From Balneolales bacterium (GTDB lineage Bacteria > Bacteroidota > Rhodothermia > Balneolales > Natronogracilivirgulaceae): a stretch of 7,580 nt of DNA. Shown piece by piece: positions 1 to 6,277 of this stretch; the stretch's first letter is position 1, and every line of letters begins with the position of its first letter. The stretch lies in NCBI GenBank assembly GCA_007133995.1, contig SLLP01000132.1, positions 1 through 7,580 of the forward strand, written 5' to 3'. The position numbers were made by a program, and so were the translations under genes. The notes beneath the pieces are model-generated. The model searched no databases. It was not told where the DNA came from and worked only from the letters and a program-made list of their open reading frames with translations.

Positions 1-768
1 GTAGGAACTGCTCATACGAAAACGGACAGGCAAAGCATCACTGCGATTGCGCCCACCCAGAGTCCCGTAGAGCGGATTGGTGTTCCAGGAATATTCGGAT
101 ATAATATCCTGTATGGTGAATCCAATTCGCCAGTTTGTGACGGGTTCTGCGATCATCCCGATGTCAAATCCGGCGCCAGTAGCATTGTCGATGCTTTCAT
201 ATAATTTGGCGTAATGCAGCTTTGCGGCTGCTCCGAGGCGAACTCTCGGGCTCACGCTTATTCCAAAAGCGGCAAATAGTTGGAACTCGTGCGTAGAAAG
301 CATTTCTGTATGATATCCGCTGGATGTGCGCCCATCAATATCATAGACATTTGCATTGAGCAGGCCAATATTGAGTCCCGCATTCGGGGGAAGAGGAAAG
401 GTGATATTAAATGAGTGCAGACTGCGGTCGAATGACATCAGCGCTGTGCCGATATCAATTTGATTCTCAGAAGAGTATGAAGCCAGAGCGGGATTGTAAT
501 GCCCGAAAATACCTTCTTGTGAGACGGTGCCCATCGCATTACCCATTGCCATACCACGTGCGCCAAAGCCCATACGGGTATATGCACCGCTGAAGCCGCC
601 ACTTTGTGCCAAAGTCTCCTGAAGCGGCAAAAATACCGCCAGAAGCAGCACTGCGCCTGCAGCCAATCTCCTGGAAAAACAGCTGCGGACACTTGTTGCC
701 CGACAGCTTTTCAGCCGGCAACTTTTTATTCTGCCACGCGTGTTATCAGCGCTACTGCTGTTCTTCAT
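1..768 (-). CDS. PorV/PorQ-family outer membrane beta-barrel protein, partial (C-terminus beyond window)
   Basis: The reading frame is open for 256 codons from an ATG at 768 to the window edge, so the C-terminal part is missing. Residues 36-48 form a hydrophobic signal-peptide core after an unusually long basic stretch (residues 1-34), with likely cleavage near TLA-Q (53-55). The mature start, with RMGFGARGMAMGNAMG at 65-80 followed by YNPAL at 91-95, matches the N-terminal signature of the PorV/PorQ (UPF0164-like) family. The rest alternates polar and hydrophobic residues with Gly/Asn turns, as in an outer-membrane barrel. Family members include PorV, the shuttle that carries type IX secretion cargo to the attachment complex; whether this copy does that is inference. 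It lies 55 bases downstream of the Asp-box gene on the same strand, probably in one operon. An in-frame ATG at 792, directly after a stop codon, would add eight residues; neither start has a clear SD. Confidence 0.85.
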   Translation of the reverse strand, partial: MKNSSSADNTRGRIKSCRLKSCRATSVRSCFSRRLAAGAVLLLAVFLPLQETLAQSGGFSGAYTRMGFGARGMAMGNAMGTVSQEGIFGHYNPALASYSSENQIDIGTALMSFDRSLHSFNITFPLPPNAGLNIGLLNANVYDIDGRTSSGYHTEMLSTHEFQLFAAFGISVSPRVRLGAAAKLHYAKLYESIDNATGAGFDIGMIAEPVTNWRIGFTIQDIISEYSWNTNPLYGTLGGRNRSDALPVRFRMSSSY

Positions 769-823
769 ATATGTGTGATCCAGGCAAGTCATTCAGTTAC
801 TATGGATTTCATGGTGCAGGAGG

Positions 824-2383
824 CTATTCAAGCAGCAGGATTTTTCCTACAGAGCGGCGATTCCCGGTATCCACTTCATAAAAAACGGTTCCATTAGCCA
901 CTTTACGTCCTTGCTGATCGGTTCCGTCCCAAACAGCTTCATACGTTCCGGATGAAAGCTCGCGTTTATCATCCAGAATACGGATCAAATTCATTCCGAA
1001 ATCAAACAAGCGAATCGTAACCGAGCCGGCTTCCTGATTTTTAAATTTGATGCGTACCAGGTCGTGCTGACGGGGGGAAAACGGGTTGGGGTAAGCGTAG
1101 GCGTTTACATCCGGTGCATCATCCTGAAACTGGTTTTTTCCGTCAAGTGGAAAGTTAACCCGCGTAATCTCCCAGGTTTCACCGTCATCCACAGTTGAAG
1201 CGAGTCCGTCGCTTGTGCCGATCCAGACTCTTCCATTGGCATTGCTGACAGCGTAGTAGGTTGCCCGCGGCTTCATCTCCGTGTTGTTGCTGCGTATCTG
1301 ACGCACCTGTCGCCAGGATTCCCCGTTGTTTTTGCTGATAAAGACTCCGTTGTTGCCGGCGGCGAATATGGTTTGACCATTGAAACCGATGTCATATATC
1401 CGTTCTCCGGGCAGGTATTGTTCAAATGAACTGCCGGAATCACGGGTAACTACAATCCCTTCAACATCCTCCCCGGTGATAGCGGTCCAGTTCGTCAACC
1501 AGATTGATCTGTCATATGGATTTTCACGGATGGATGTGACCCAGTTACCCAAAAGTCCGTCCGGGTTTTGCGCCTGCCTGAGGTGGCGCCACCGAATGCT
1601 GTCGGCTGGTGCGGTAAGCGCATTGTCCGAGATATTGAGTCCGCCCGCTGTGCCGGCATAGACGTTTCCATCACTTCCTATAAGCACTGAAAAGCCGAGA
1701 AAATTGAGGAAATTATTGTTCTGCCCGTCACCTCTCGGATCGATACTGAAATTGTAGGTTTCCTCCGGGCGCAGCTCTTCAAGATCAAACGGGGGAAGCA
1801 CGATACGCTCCCAGGTCTGGCCGAAATCGGTGCTGCGCCGGATTCCCGATGCCCATCCCGCAAAAAAGATGATGTCATTTTTAAAGTCCACCATATAAGG
1901 CGGTGACTGCTGGGGGACAATCACGGGTATGATTTCCAAATCCTGACCGCCATAGCGGACCGTATTTGCATCAGGGGAGTCGAGTGTTCGGGAGGTATCG
2001 ATCAAAACCCAGCTCTCTCCGCCATCGGTTGTGATGTAGAACCCCATTTGTGCCTGCACCGGATCCTCTCCGCTGGTATTGCTGTAGCCTATCCCTGCGA
2101 CTACGGTGTCTCGGGCAAGGGCGATGGAAAAAAGCCTGCCACGGCCGTCACTTACGGAATCAACTCCTTCGACAATTCTCCAATCCAGTTCATTTCCAAT
2201 ATTAAAGTTCATTCTGGGGCCGATCCAGAGCGTGTCACCCAGCGCACCCATATTTGAAACAGAATTTTGTGAAATGGATTTATACGGGGAAGGAATCTGC
2301 CCGGGGAGGATTTGCCCGTGCGCCTGCTGCAGTATCATACACAGGGGGGCTATGACGGACAAAATCAGGTAAGAAAATCTCAT
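824..2383 (-). CDS. Exported Asp-box (BNR/sortilin-like) propeller protein with FlgD-like/T9SS-type C-terminal domain
   Basis: 519 residues. A signal peptide occupies about residues 1-23, with likely cleavage after AHG. The body carries five Asp-box motifs (S/T-x-D-x-G-x-S/T-W/F) at 118-125, 184-191, 313-320, 350-357 (N replaces D) and 397-404. This spacing suggests a beta-propeller of the BNR/sortilin/photosynthesis-stability-factor type, as in extracellular glycan-binding or structural proteins; no catalytic function can be assigned. Residues 428-519 form a FlgD-like Ig domain: it begins AYAYPNPFSP, has VWDGTDQQG at 484-492 and ends GKILLLE. This is the usual C-terminal form of type IX secretion cargo in the FCB group. 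Its start codon overlaps the stop of the upstream lipoprotein gene (ATGA), suggesting translational coupling, and a PorV/PorQ-type gene follows. Most likely it is secreted or displayed on the cell surface. The protein is Trp-rich (13 Trp), partly from the Asp-boxes. Confidence 0.88.
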   Translation of the reverse strand: MRFSYLILSVIAPLCMILQQAHGQILPGQIPSPYKSISQNSVSNMGALGDTLWIGPRMNFNIGNELDWRIVEGVDSVSDGRGRLFSIALARDTVVAGIGYSNTSGEDPVQAQMGFYITTDGGESWVLIDTSRTLDSPDANTVRYGGQDLEIIPVIVPQQSPPYMVDFKNDIIFFAGWASGIRRSTDFGQTWERIVLPPFDLEELRPEETYNFSIDPRGDGQNNNFLNFLGFSVLIGSDGNVYAGTAGGLNISDNALTAPADSIRWRHLRQAQNPDGLLGNWVTSIRENPYDRSIWLTNWTAITGEDVEGIVVTRDSGSSFEQYLPGERIYDIGFNGQTIFAAGNNGVFISKNNGESWRQVRQIRSNNTEMKPRATYYAVSNANGRVWIGTSDGLASTVDDGETWEITRVNFPLDGKNQFQDDAPDVNAYAYPNPFSPRQHDLVRIKFKNQEAGSVTIRLFDFGMNLIRILDDKRELSSGTYEAVWDGTDQQGRKVANGTVFYEVDTGNRRSVGKILLLE

Positions 2384-3201
2384 CTGGCAATCGTTAGTGT
2401 GGATTGAAGGGTGTCGCTGATGGTGCCGGCAACATCCACGGCATGTACTTCAATCCTGAAACTGGCAGGAGGGGTGTCAGAGTCTATGCGGAAAGGTTGA
2501 ACATAGGTGCTATCCCCGGCTTCGGTTTCAAATTCAGTACATTCCGGATCGGAAAAAACATCCTGCATGATATATGTCCGGTCTCCTAATCGATTATTGT
2601 TACTGTCAAACAACTCAAGCCGCACCTGGTTAATATTTTCTATTGCAACCGTATGGCTAGCTTTGGCACCGATCAAAAAGCAGTTATCACGTTCGCCTGG
2701 TGCAGGAATAAAAACGGAATCGGGGCGAATAATTTCAAGAATTTCTGGTTGTCCCGTATCGATACCACGCACAATAACGGTTGATTCCACACGATCTCCG
2801 GCTTGCCCGTTCGGACCGAGGGGATATACATAGACAATCAGATTTTCATAGCGGCTGGTGTTCATGTTCAAGCCAAGCGACCCTGTGTGTCGATCGGGTC
2901 GGGTCTGATCGGTTTGCAGTGTATCGCCGGAGAGCAGGGTGCGATTACGGACCGAAGCTAATTCTGCCACGAGCCGATAACCCTCGGGAAGCGCACTTAC
3001 AACCTCCAGATGGAATGTGACAAGCGTGTCACGGATACCGTCATCTTCGGAAAAACGAACAGATGAGGGATCTACTGCGAAATCGGCAATGACCGGGTGT
3101 TTGGCAGTTATACGCACTGGTCCATCTGCCTCATCACAGGCAGATAAAAACAGGTTCACAGTCAGGAAAAGCAGGAGAATTAACCAGAGCGAATGTCTCA
3201 A
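2380..3201 (-). CDS. Putative lipoprotein of unknown function, Ig-like beta-sandwich character
   Basis: 273 residues, starting at TTG. No in-frame ATG lies between the upstream in-frame TGA and the hydrophobic segment, and the TTG start gives an ideal lipoprotein signal: MRHSLWLILLLF, then the lipobox LFLSAC with acylation at Cys22. The residues after it, DEAD, are acidic, resembling the surface-export signal described for Bacteroidota lipoproteins (inference). The mature part has no family I recognise. Two stretches, about 33-147 and 150-272, read as beta-rich, Ig/FN3-like sandwiches (for example VTFHLEVVSALPEGYRLVAEL and SFRIEVHAVDVAGTISDTL); this is a guess from residue pattern. Cys174 and Cys200 could form a disulfide bridge. 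It is the first gene of the minus-strand operon and overlaps the Asp-box gene by four bases. It may anchor or assist that exported protein, but nothing in the sequence proves it. Confidence 0.8.
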   Translation of the reverse strand: MRHSLWLILLLFLTVNLFLSACDEADGPVRITAKHPVIADFAVDPSSVRFSEDDGIRDTLVTFHLEVVSALPEGYRLVAELASVRNRTLLSGDTLQTDQTRPDRHTGSLGLNMNTSRYENLIVYVYPLGPNGQAGDRVESTVIVRGIDTGQPEILEIIRPDSVFIPAPGERDNCFLIGAKASHTVAIENINQVRLELFDSNNNRLGDRTYIMQDVFSDPECTEFETEAGDSTYVQPFRIDSDTPPASFRIEVHAVDVAGTISDTLQSTLTIAR

Positions 3202-3335
3202 AACAGGGAAATAAGGATGTTGAAGCCTAACCAGGATGTAACGTAATCAGTTTGGTAGAATTATGCCATGAGGTCTGTTTTGATAATATTATGACACTAT
3301 GAAGTATCGTTCTGTCCTGAGCATGTATCGCTCCA

Positions 3336-3364
3336 ATATTACCCCTAACAAGGAAGAATGTCAA
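3336..3364 (-). promoter_or_regulatory. Promoter of the minus-strand envelope operon
   Basis: Read on the minus strand: TTGACA (3364-3359), a 17-base spacer, then TAATAT (3341-3336). The -35 box is a perfect sigma70 match. The -10 extends to TAATATTG, which fits the Bacteroidota -7 consensus TAnnTTTG at all but one fixed position. The predicted start near 3329 gives a 5' leader of about 125 bases before the TTG start of the lipoprotein gene. I see no terminator or riboswitch in that leader. No other gene lies between this site and the lipoprotein gene. Confidence 0.5.
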
Positions 3365-3379
3365 CAGAGCAATGATTAG

Positions 3380-3408
3380 TTGCATCGTATTTATTACTTG
3401 TGTACATT
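3380..3408 (+). promoter_or_regulatory. Promoter of the trp operon
   Basis: TTGCAT (3380-3385), a 17-base spacer, then TACATT (3403-3408). Extended to TACATTTA, the -10 region fits the Bacteroidota TAnnTTTG element except for its last base. The predicted start near 3415 lies about 10 bases before the trpL ATG, so the leader transcript would begin almost at the leader peptide. The -35 box is only 15 bases from that of the divergent minus-strand promoter. Match quality is moderate; position relative to trpL is the main support. Confidence 0.5.
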
Positions 3409-3424
3409 TAGGTTTATGTTAAAC

Positions 3425-3466
3425 ATGTATGCATATAGCAATAATTGGTGGTGGCCTTTCTGCTGA
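3425..3466 (+). CDS. trpL: trp operon leader peptide (MYAYSNNWWWPFC)
   Basis: A 13-codon frame starts at ATG 3425 and ends at TGA 3464-3466. Codons 8-10 (3446-3454) are three consecutive TGG, the hallmark of a peptide that senses charged tRNA-Trp. An in-frame ATG at 3416 would add MLN; AGG at 3410-3412 is the only SD-like sequence and does not settle the choice. The frame ends inside the segment that can pair with the 5' arm of the downstream terminator, and trpE follows 156 bases later. In classical attenuation, ribosome stalling at these Trp codons when Trp-tRNA is scarce allows the antiterminator to form. By itself, three Trp in 13 residues could be chance; together with the terminator and trpE it is convincing. 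Confidence 0.9.
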   Translation: MYAYSNNWWWPFC

Positions 3467-3552
3467 AAGCGGATCGGTTATGGTGCATGTGCAGTACCTG
3501 TATTAGAAATTTCAGCCCGCTTTCAGTTCAAACTGGATGCGGGTTTTTTTTT
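3456..3552 (+). promoter_or_regulatory. trp attenuator (mutually exclusive RNA hairpins)
   Basis: Four pairing segments can be read directly. Segment 1 is CTTTC (3456-3460), which pairs with GAAAG (3465-3469) around the loop TGCT. Segment 2 is CTGAAAGCGG (3463-3472), a perfect 10-base complement of segment 3, CCGCTTTCAG (3517-3526). Segment 3 is also the 5' arm of the terminator, whose 3' arm is segment 4 (3532-3543). A ribosome stalled on Trp codons 3446-3454 should break 1:2 but leave most of segment 2 free, so 2:3 forms and transcription continues. A ribosome at stop codon 3464-3466 should cover segment 2, so 3:4 forms and terminates. A small hairpin, GGTGC (3482-3486) with GTACC (3494-3498, one G-U pair), may bring segments 2 and 3 together. 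An alternative pairing, GCTGAAA (3462-3468) with TTTCAGC (3510-3516), would keep segment 2 from segment 3. Confidence 0.88.
3516..3552 (+). terminator. Intrinsic terminator of the trp attenuator
   Basis: The stem is CCCGC (3516-3520) with GCGGG (3539-3543). After one T-T mismatch it continues with TT/GA (one G-T wobble) and CAGT (3524-3527) with ACTG (3532-3535), closing on the tetraloop TCAA. That makes 11 pairs, followed at once by nine T (3544-3552). It lies before trpE and after trpL on the plus strand, so it ends transcription early instead of ending an upstream gene; the upstream gene is on the other strand. Confidence 0.92.
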
Positions 3553-3622
3553 GATGGAATCGAGCAGAGTGACATTGCTGGCCGGAGTTGGATTTCATCA
3601 AGTAATTTTTTGACACAGTTTG

Positions 3623-5110
3623 ATGAAAGCAGATACATTCAAAAATCTTGCCAAAGAATACACAGCTATTCCGGTATACCGGGTCATGATGGCGGATACT
3701 GTCACGCCTGTCTCTCTTTTTTTGAAGATTCGTGCTCAGGGTAAATATCCGTTCCTTCTGGAGTCGGTGGAAGGTGGCGAACACCTGGCACGATACTCGT
3801 TTCTGGGTCGAAATCCTTACCAGGTGCTTCTTTTCGAAAATAACAAAGTCACACTGACTCATTTACAAAATAAAGAAAAATCCACGGCTGATGAGCAGAC
3901 AGAAATTCTTGAAGAGGGATATTTTGATGCGTTGCGTCGGCTTTGCGGCACACTTGCAGAGCCTGTAATTCCCGATCTGCCTCGGCTAACAGGCGGGGCT
4001 GTCGGTTTTTCGTCATACGATACCATTCGCCAGGTGGAACATCTTCCTGATGTACCACGGGACGACCTCCATCTGCCGGAGGCGATATGGGCATTCTATG
4101 ATGAGATTTTTGCCTTTGATCACGTGAAGCATCGTGTGATATTAATCAAGACGGTGTTTACGGATCCTGGATTCGATCATGAACGTCAGTATAAAGAAGC
4201 ATGCGACTGCCTGGACCGCATGGAAACTATCATGAATCAGCCTGTTGCCGACGGTGGAGGCTATCGAAGAACATCAGATGAGCTGAAAAGTAACATAACC
4301 CCAAAAACATTTCACAAAAACGTAAATAAGGCCAAAGAGTATATACATGCCGGTGATATTTTCCAGGTAGTGCTTTCACAGAGGTTTCGGAGCAGCTATG
4401 AAGGTGACCGGTTCATGCTTTACCGCGCACTGAGAATGGTCAATCCGTCTCCCTATTTGTTTTATCTGGATTTTAAGGAATTTGCTCTGGTTGGCTCTTC
4501 TCCGGAAGTGCTGGTGCAGGTCCAGGATGATAGCGTCCGGGTTTTGCCAATAGCTGGTACCCGCCCGAGAGGCGCCAATGCCGATGAGGATGACCGATTT
4601 GAGGAAGATCTTAAGTCGGATCATAAGGAGCTGGCTGAGCATATCATGCTGGTCGATCTGGGTCGCAATGATCTGTCACGGGTTTGTCGCCCCGATAGCG
4701 TAAAACTTACCCGGGATCGTGTGATTGAGAGATATTCGCATGTAATGCATATTGTTTCTGATGTCAGCGGTAAACTTGCTGACGGCAAGACGGCTGTTGA
4801 TGCCCTGGAAAACTGCTTCCCGGCCGGCACTGTTTCCGGGGCTCCGAAGGTAAGAGCAATGGAAATCATCGATGAGATGGAATCGACAAAACGAGGCCCC
4901 TATGCTGGAGCTGTCGGATATTTCGATTTTTCAGGCAATATGGATACATGTATTGCAATTCGCACGATGATTGTTACAAATAAGGACATTTATATCCAGG
5001 CTGGGGCCGGAATAGTGGCCGACAGTGATCCATATCTTGAATACGATGAAACAGTGAATAAAGCGAAAGCACTGGTCGAGGCGCTCGGCATAGCGTTGAA
5101 ACTTGCATAG
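3623..5110 (+). CDS. trpE: Anthranilate synthase component I
   Basis: 495 residues, the normal family length. It converts chorismate plus ammonia (delivered by TrpG) to anthranilate and pyruvate, the first step of Trp synthesis, in the cytoplasm. The N-terminal domain (about 18-165) has LLESVEGGE at 45-53, including the LLES motif of the Trp feedback-inhibition site, so the enzyme is probably Trp-inhibited. The chorismate-binding domain (about 226-482) shows GSSPE (291-295), PIAGTRPRG (309-317), DLGRNDL (345-351), PAGTVSGAPK (400-409) and QAGAGIVADSDP (459-470). Ala in PIAGT, where PabB usually has Lys (PIKGT), argues for TrpE over aminodeoxychorismate synthase. Start: ATG 3623 is preceded at once by an in-frame TTG; ATG is preferred. 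No SD is visible. It is the first structural gene after the attenuator. It contains only one Trp (W156). Confidence 0.97.
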   Translation: MKADTFKNLAKEYTAIPVYRVMMADTVTPVSLFLKIRAQGKYPFLLESVEGGEHLARYSFLGRNPYQVLLFENNKVTLTHLQNKEKSTADEQTEILEEGYFDALRRLCGTLAEPVIPDLPRLTGGAVGFSSYDTIRQVEHLPDVPRDDLHLPEAIWAFYDEIFAFDHVKHRVILIKTVFTDPGFDHERQYKEACDCLDRMETIMNQPVADGGGYRRTSDELKSNITPKTFHKNVNKAKEYIHAGDIFQVVLSQRFRSSYEGDRFMLYRALRMVNPSPYLFYLDFKEFALVGSSPEVLVQVQDDSVRVLPIAGTRPRGANADEDDRFEEDLKSDHKELAEHIMLVDLGRNDLSRVCRPDSVKLTRDRVIERYSHVMHIVSDVSGKLADGKTAVDALENCFPAGTVSGAPKVRAMEIIDEMESTKRGPYAGAVGYFDFSGNMDTCIAIRTMIVTNKDIYIQAGAGIVADSDPYLEYDETVNKAKALVEALGIALKLA

Positions 5111-5158
5111 GTGTTACCTTCATCAGTTACAATACAGATACAATATCCCAAAAACGTA

Positions 5159-6157
5159 ATGAACAAGCAGAACAAAACCATTTTATCGGGTATTCAACCT
5201 TCAGGCAGGCTTCATCTGGGAAATTATTTCGGGGCCATTCGGCAACATCTCGATTTTCAGCACAAGGGCGATGCCTTTTATTTTATTGCGAACTATCATT
5301 CACTTACATCCGTACAGAATGGGGGCGATCTTCGACAATATACCTTTGACGTAGCCCTTGATTATCTTGCACTCGGAATGGATCCGGAAAAATGCACTTT
5401 TTTTGCACAAAGTGATGTTCCCCAGGTGCTTGAGCTGTCATGGATTCTGGGCACACTTACCCCTGTGAGCATGATGGAGAAAGGCGTTTCTTACAAGGAT
5501 AAGGTGGCGCAGGGTCTGCAACCCAACATCGGTTTGTTTACTTATCCGATATTGCAGGCAGCCGATATCCTGATATACCACTCTGACCTGGTTCCGGTTG
5601 GAGCCGATCAAAAGCAGAATATTGAAATATCACGGGATTTGGCAGGCCGGTTCAACCGGATATACAACGGCGACTATCTCAGGATTCCAGAGCCTTTCAT
5701 AGTTGAATCGGTTGCTACTGTACCTGGTGTAGACGGCAGAAAAATGAGCAAATCATATGACAATACCATCGATATTTTTGATAGCGGGAAGGCTTTGAAA
5801 AAGAAAGTAATGTCTGTCGTGACAGATTCGACACCTCTTGAGGAACCGAAGGATCCCGACAAATGTAATGTGTATGCGCTGATCAGATTGTTTGCTTCGG
5901 AAGAAAAGAACAGAGAAATCCGGGATAAATATTCTTCAGGCGGTTTTGGATATGGCCACGCCAAGAAGGAACTTCTGACACTGATTGAGGAGTTTTTCAG
6001 TGGGGCCAGAGACCGCAGGGAATACCTTGCCAAGCGGCCCGACACGATATGGGACATGCTTCGTGATGGTGGCAAAAAAGCGCGAGATCGCGCCGAAATA
6101 GTAATGCAACCTGTTCGCGAAGCCACCGGAGTCGTTCGTCATTTTGAAACACAATAG
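5159..6157 (+). CDS. trpS: Tryptophanyl-tRNA synthetase
   Basis: 332 residues, typical for bacterial TrpRS (class I, homodimer, cytoplasmic). It activates Trp with ATP and charges tRNA-Trp. The HIGH-type signature is in PSGRLHLGN (14-22). The Trp pocket region is YPILQAADILIY (129-140); Asp136 is at the place of the indole-contacting Asp of Geobacillus TrpRS. VGADQKQNIE (147-156) and the KMSKS loop (195-199) are intact, and GYGHAKKEL (264-272) is typical of the C-terminal helical part. The start at ATG 5159 gives the standard N-terminus; GTG 5111, right after the trpE stop, would add 16 residues without family resemblance. It lies 48 bases after trpE with no terminator between, so it is probably transcribed with trpE and shares its attenuator. 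Usually trpS is a separate gene, so this position is notable. Confidence 0.97.
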   Translation: MNKQNKTILSGIQPSGRLHLGNYFGAIRQHLDFQHKGDAFYFIANYHSLTSVQNGGDLRQYTFDVALDYLALGMDPEKCTFFAQSDVPQVLELSWILGTLTPVSMMEKGVSYKDKVAQGLQPNIGLFTYPILQAADILIYHSDLVPVGADQKQNIEISRDLAGRFNRIYNGDYLRIPEPFIVESVATVPGVDGRKMSKSYDNTIDIFDSGKALKKKVMSVVTDSTPLEEPKDPDKCNVYALIRLFASEEKNREIRDKYSSGGFGYGHAKKELLTLIEEFFSGARDRREYLAKRPDTIWDMLRDGGKKARDRAEIVMQPVREATGVVRHFETQ

Positions 6158-6277
6158 TCATATAAACTCAGATACGTTCTTTTGTATTAAGTCCAGACTA
6201 AATTAAAGTGTAATCAAATTGAAATTCATGAAAGTAAAATACATTATACACTCAGTTGGAGGTAACACCAGATCACT
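6158..6277 (+). other. trpS-trpG intergenic region with possible weak internal promoter
   Basis: This 120-base AT-rich gap is the longest within the operon. I see no terminator hairpin in it. TTGAAA (6219-6224), 17 bases, then CATTAT (6242-6247) is a possible but weak promoter for trpG and trpD; overlapping TACATT (6240-6245) has only a 15-base spacer. A 19-codon frame, 6228-6287 including its stop, overlaps the trpG start in another frame and may be chance. Confidence 0.3.
6258..6263 (+). promoter_or_regulatory. Strong Shine-Dalgarno sequence upstream of trpG, at long spacing
   Basis: GGAGGT is an excellent match to the 16S anti-SD and the only strong one before any gene in the window. It stands 14 bases before ATG 6278, farther than the usual 5-9. 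No in-frame ATG, GTG or TTG occurs between, so it does not point to another start. Confidence 0.55.

Noticed and set aside
604..897. Plus-strand frames across the junction of the two envelope genes
   Set aside because: They lie opposite the PorV/PorQ-type signal-peptide region and the end of the Asp-box gene, both well supported; the translations look random and Cys-rich.
3289..3324. 11-codon frame (MLRTERYFIVS) on the minus strand in the leader of the lipoprotein gene
   Set aside because: GGAG lies six bases before its ATG, but the predicted transcript starts within that SD region, and no codon run suggests attenuation.
3620..3622. TTG as trpE start
   Set aside because: It is followed directly by ATG 3623, which is the stronger initiator; the difference is one residue.
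3202..3622. T-box or TRAP-type control of the trp operon
   Set aside because: No T-box specifier stem or conserved T-box sequence and no series of GAG/TAG triplets is visible; the leader-peptide model explains the region fully.
5111..5158. GTG 5111 as trpS start
   Set aside because: The added 16 residues do not resemble TrpRS N-termini, while ATG 5159 gives the normal start a few residues before TILSGIQPSG.
5674..6126. 150-codon open frame on the minus strand inside trpS
   Set aside because: It is wholly antisense to an intact trpS with all family motifs and resembles no known protein; Ser/Leu-rich composition is typical of a shadow frame.
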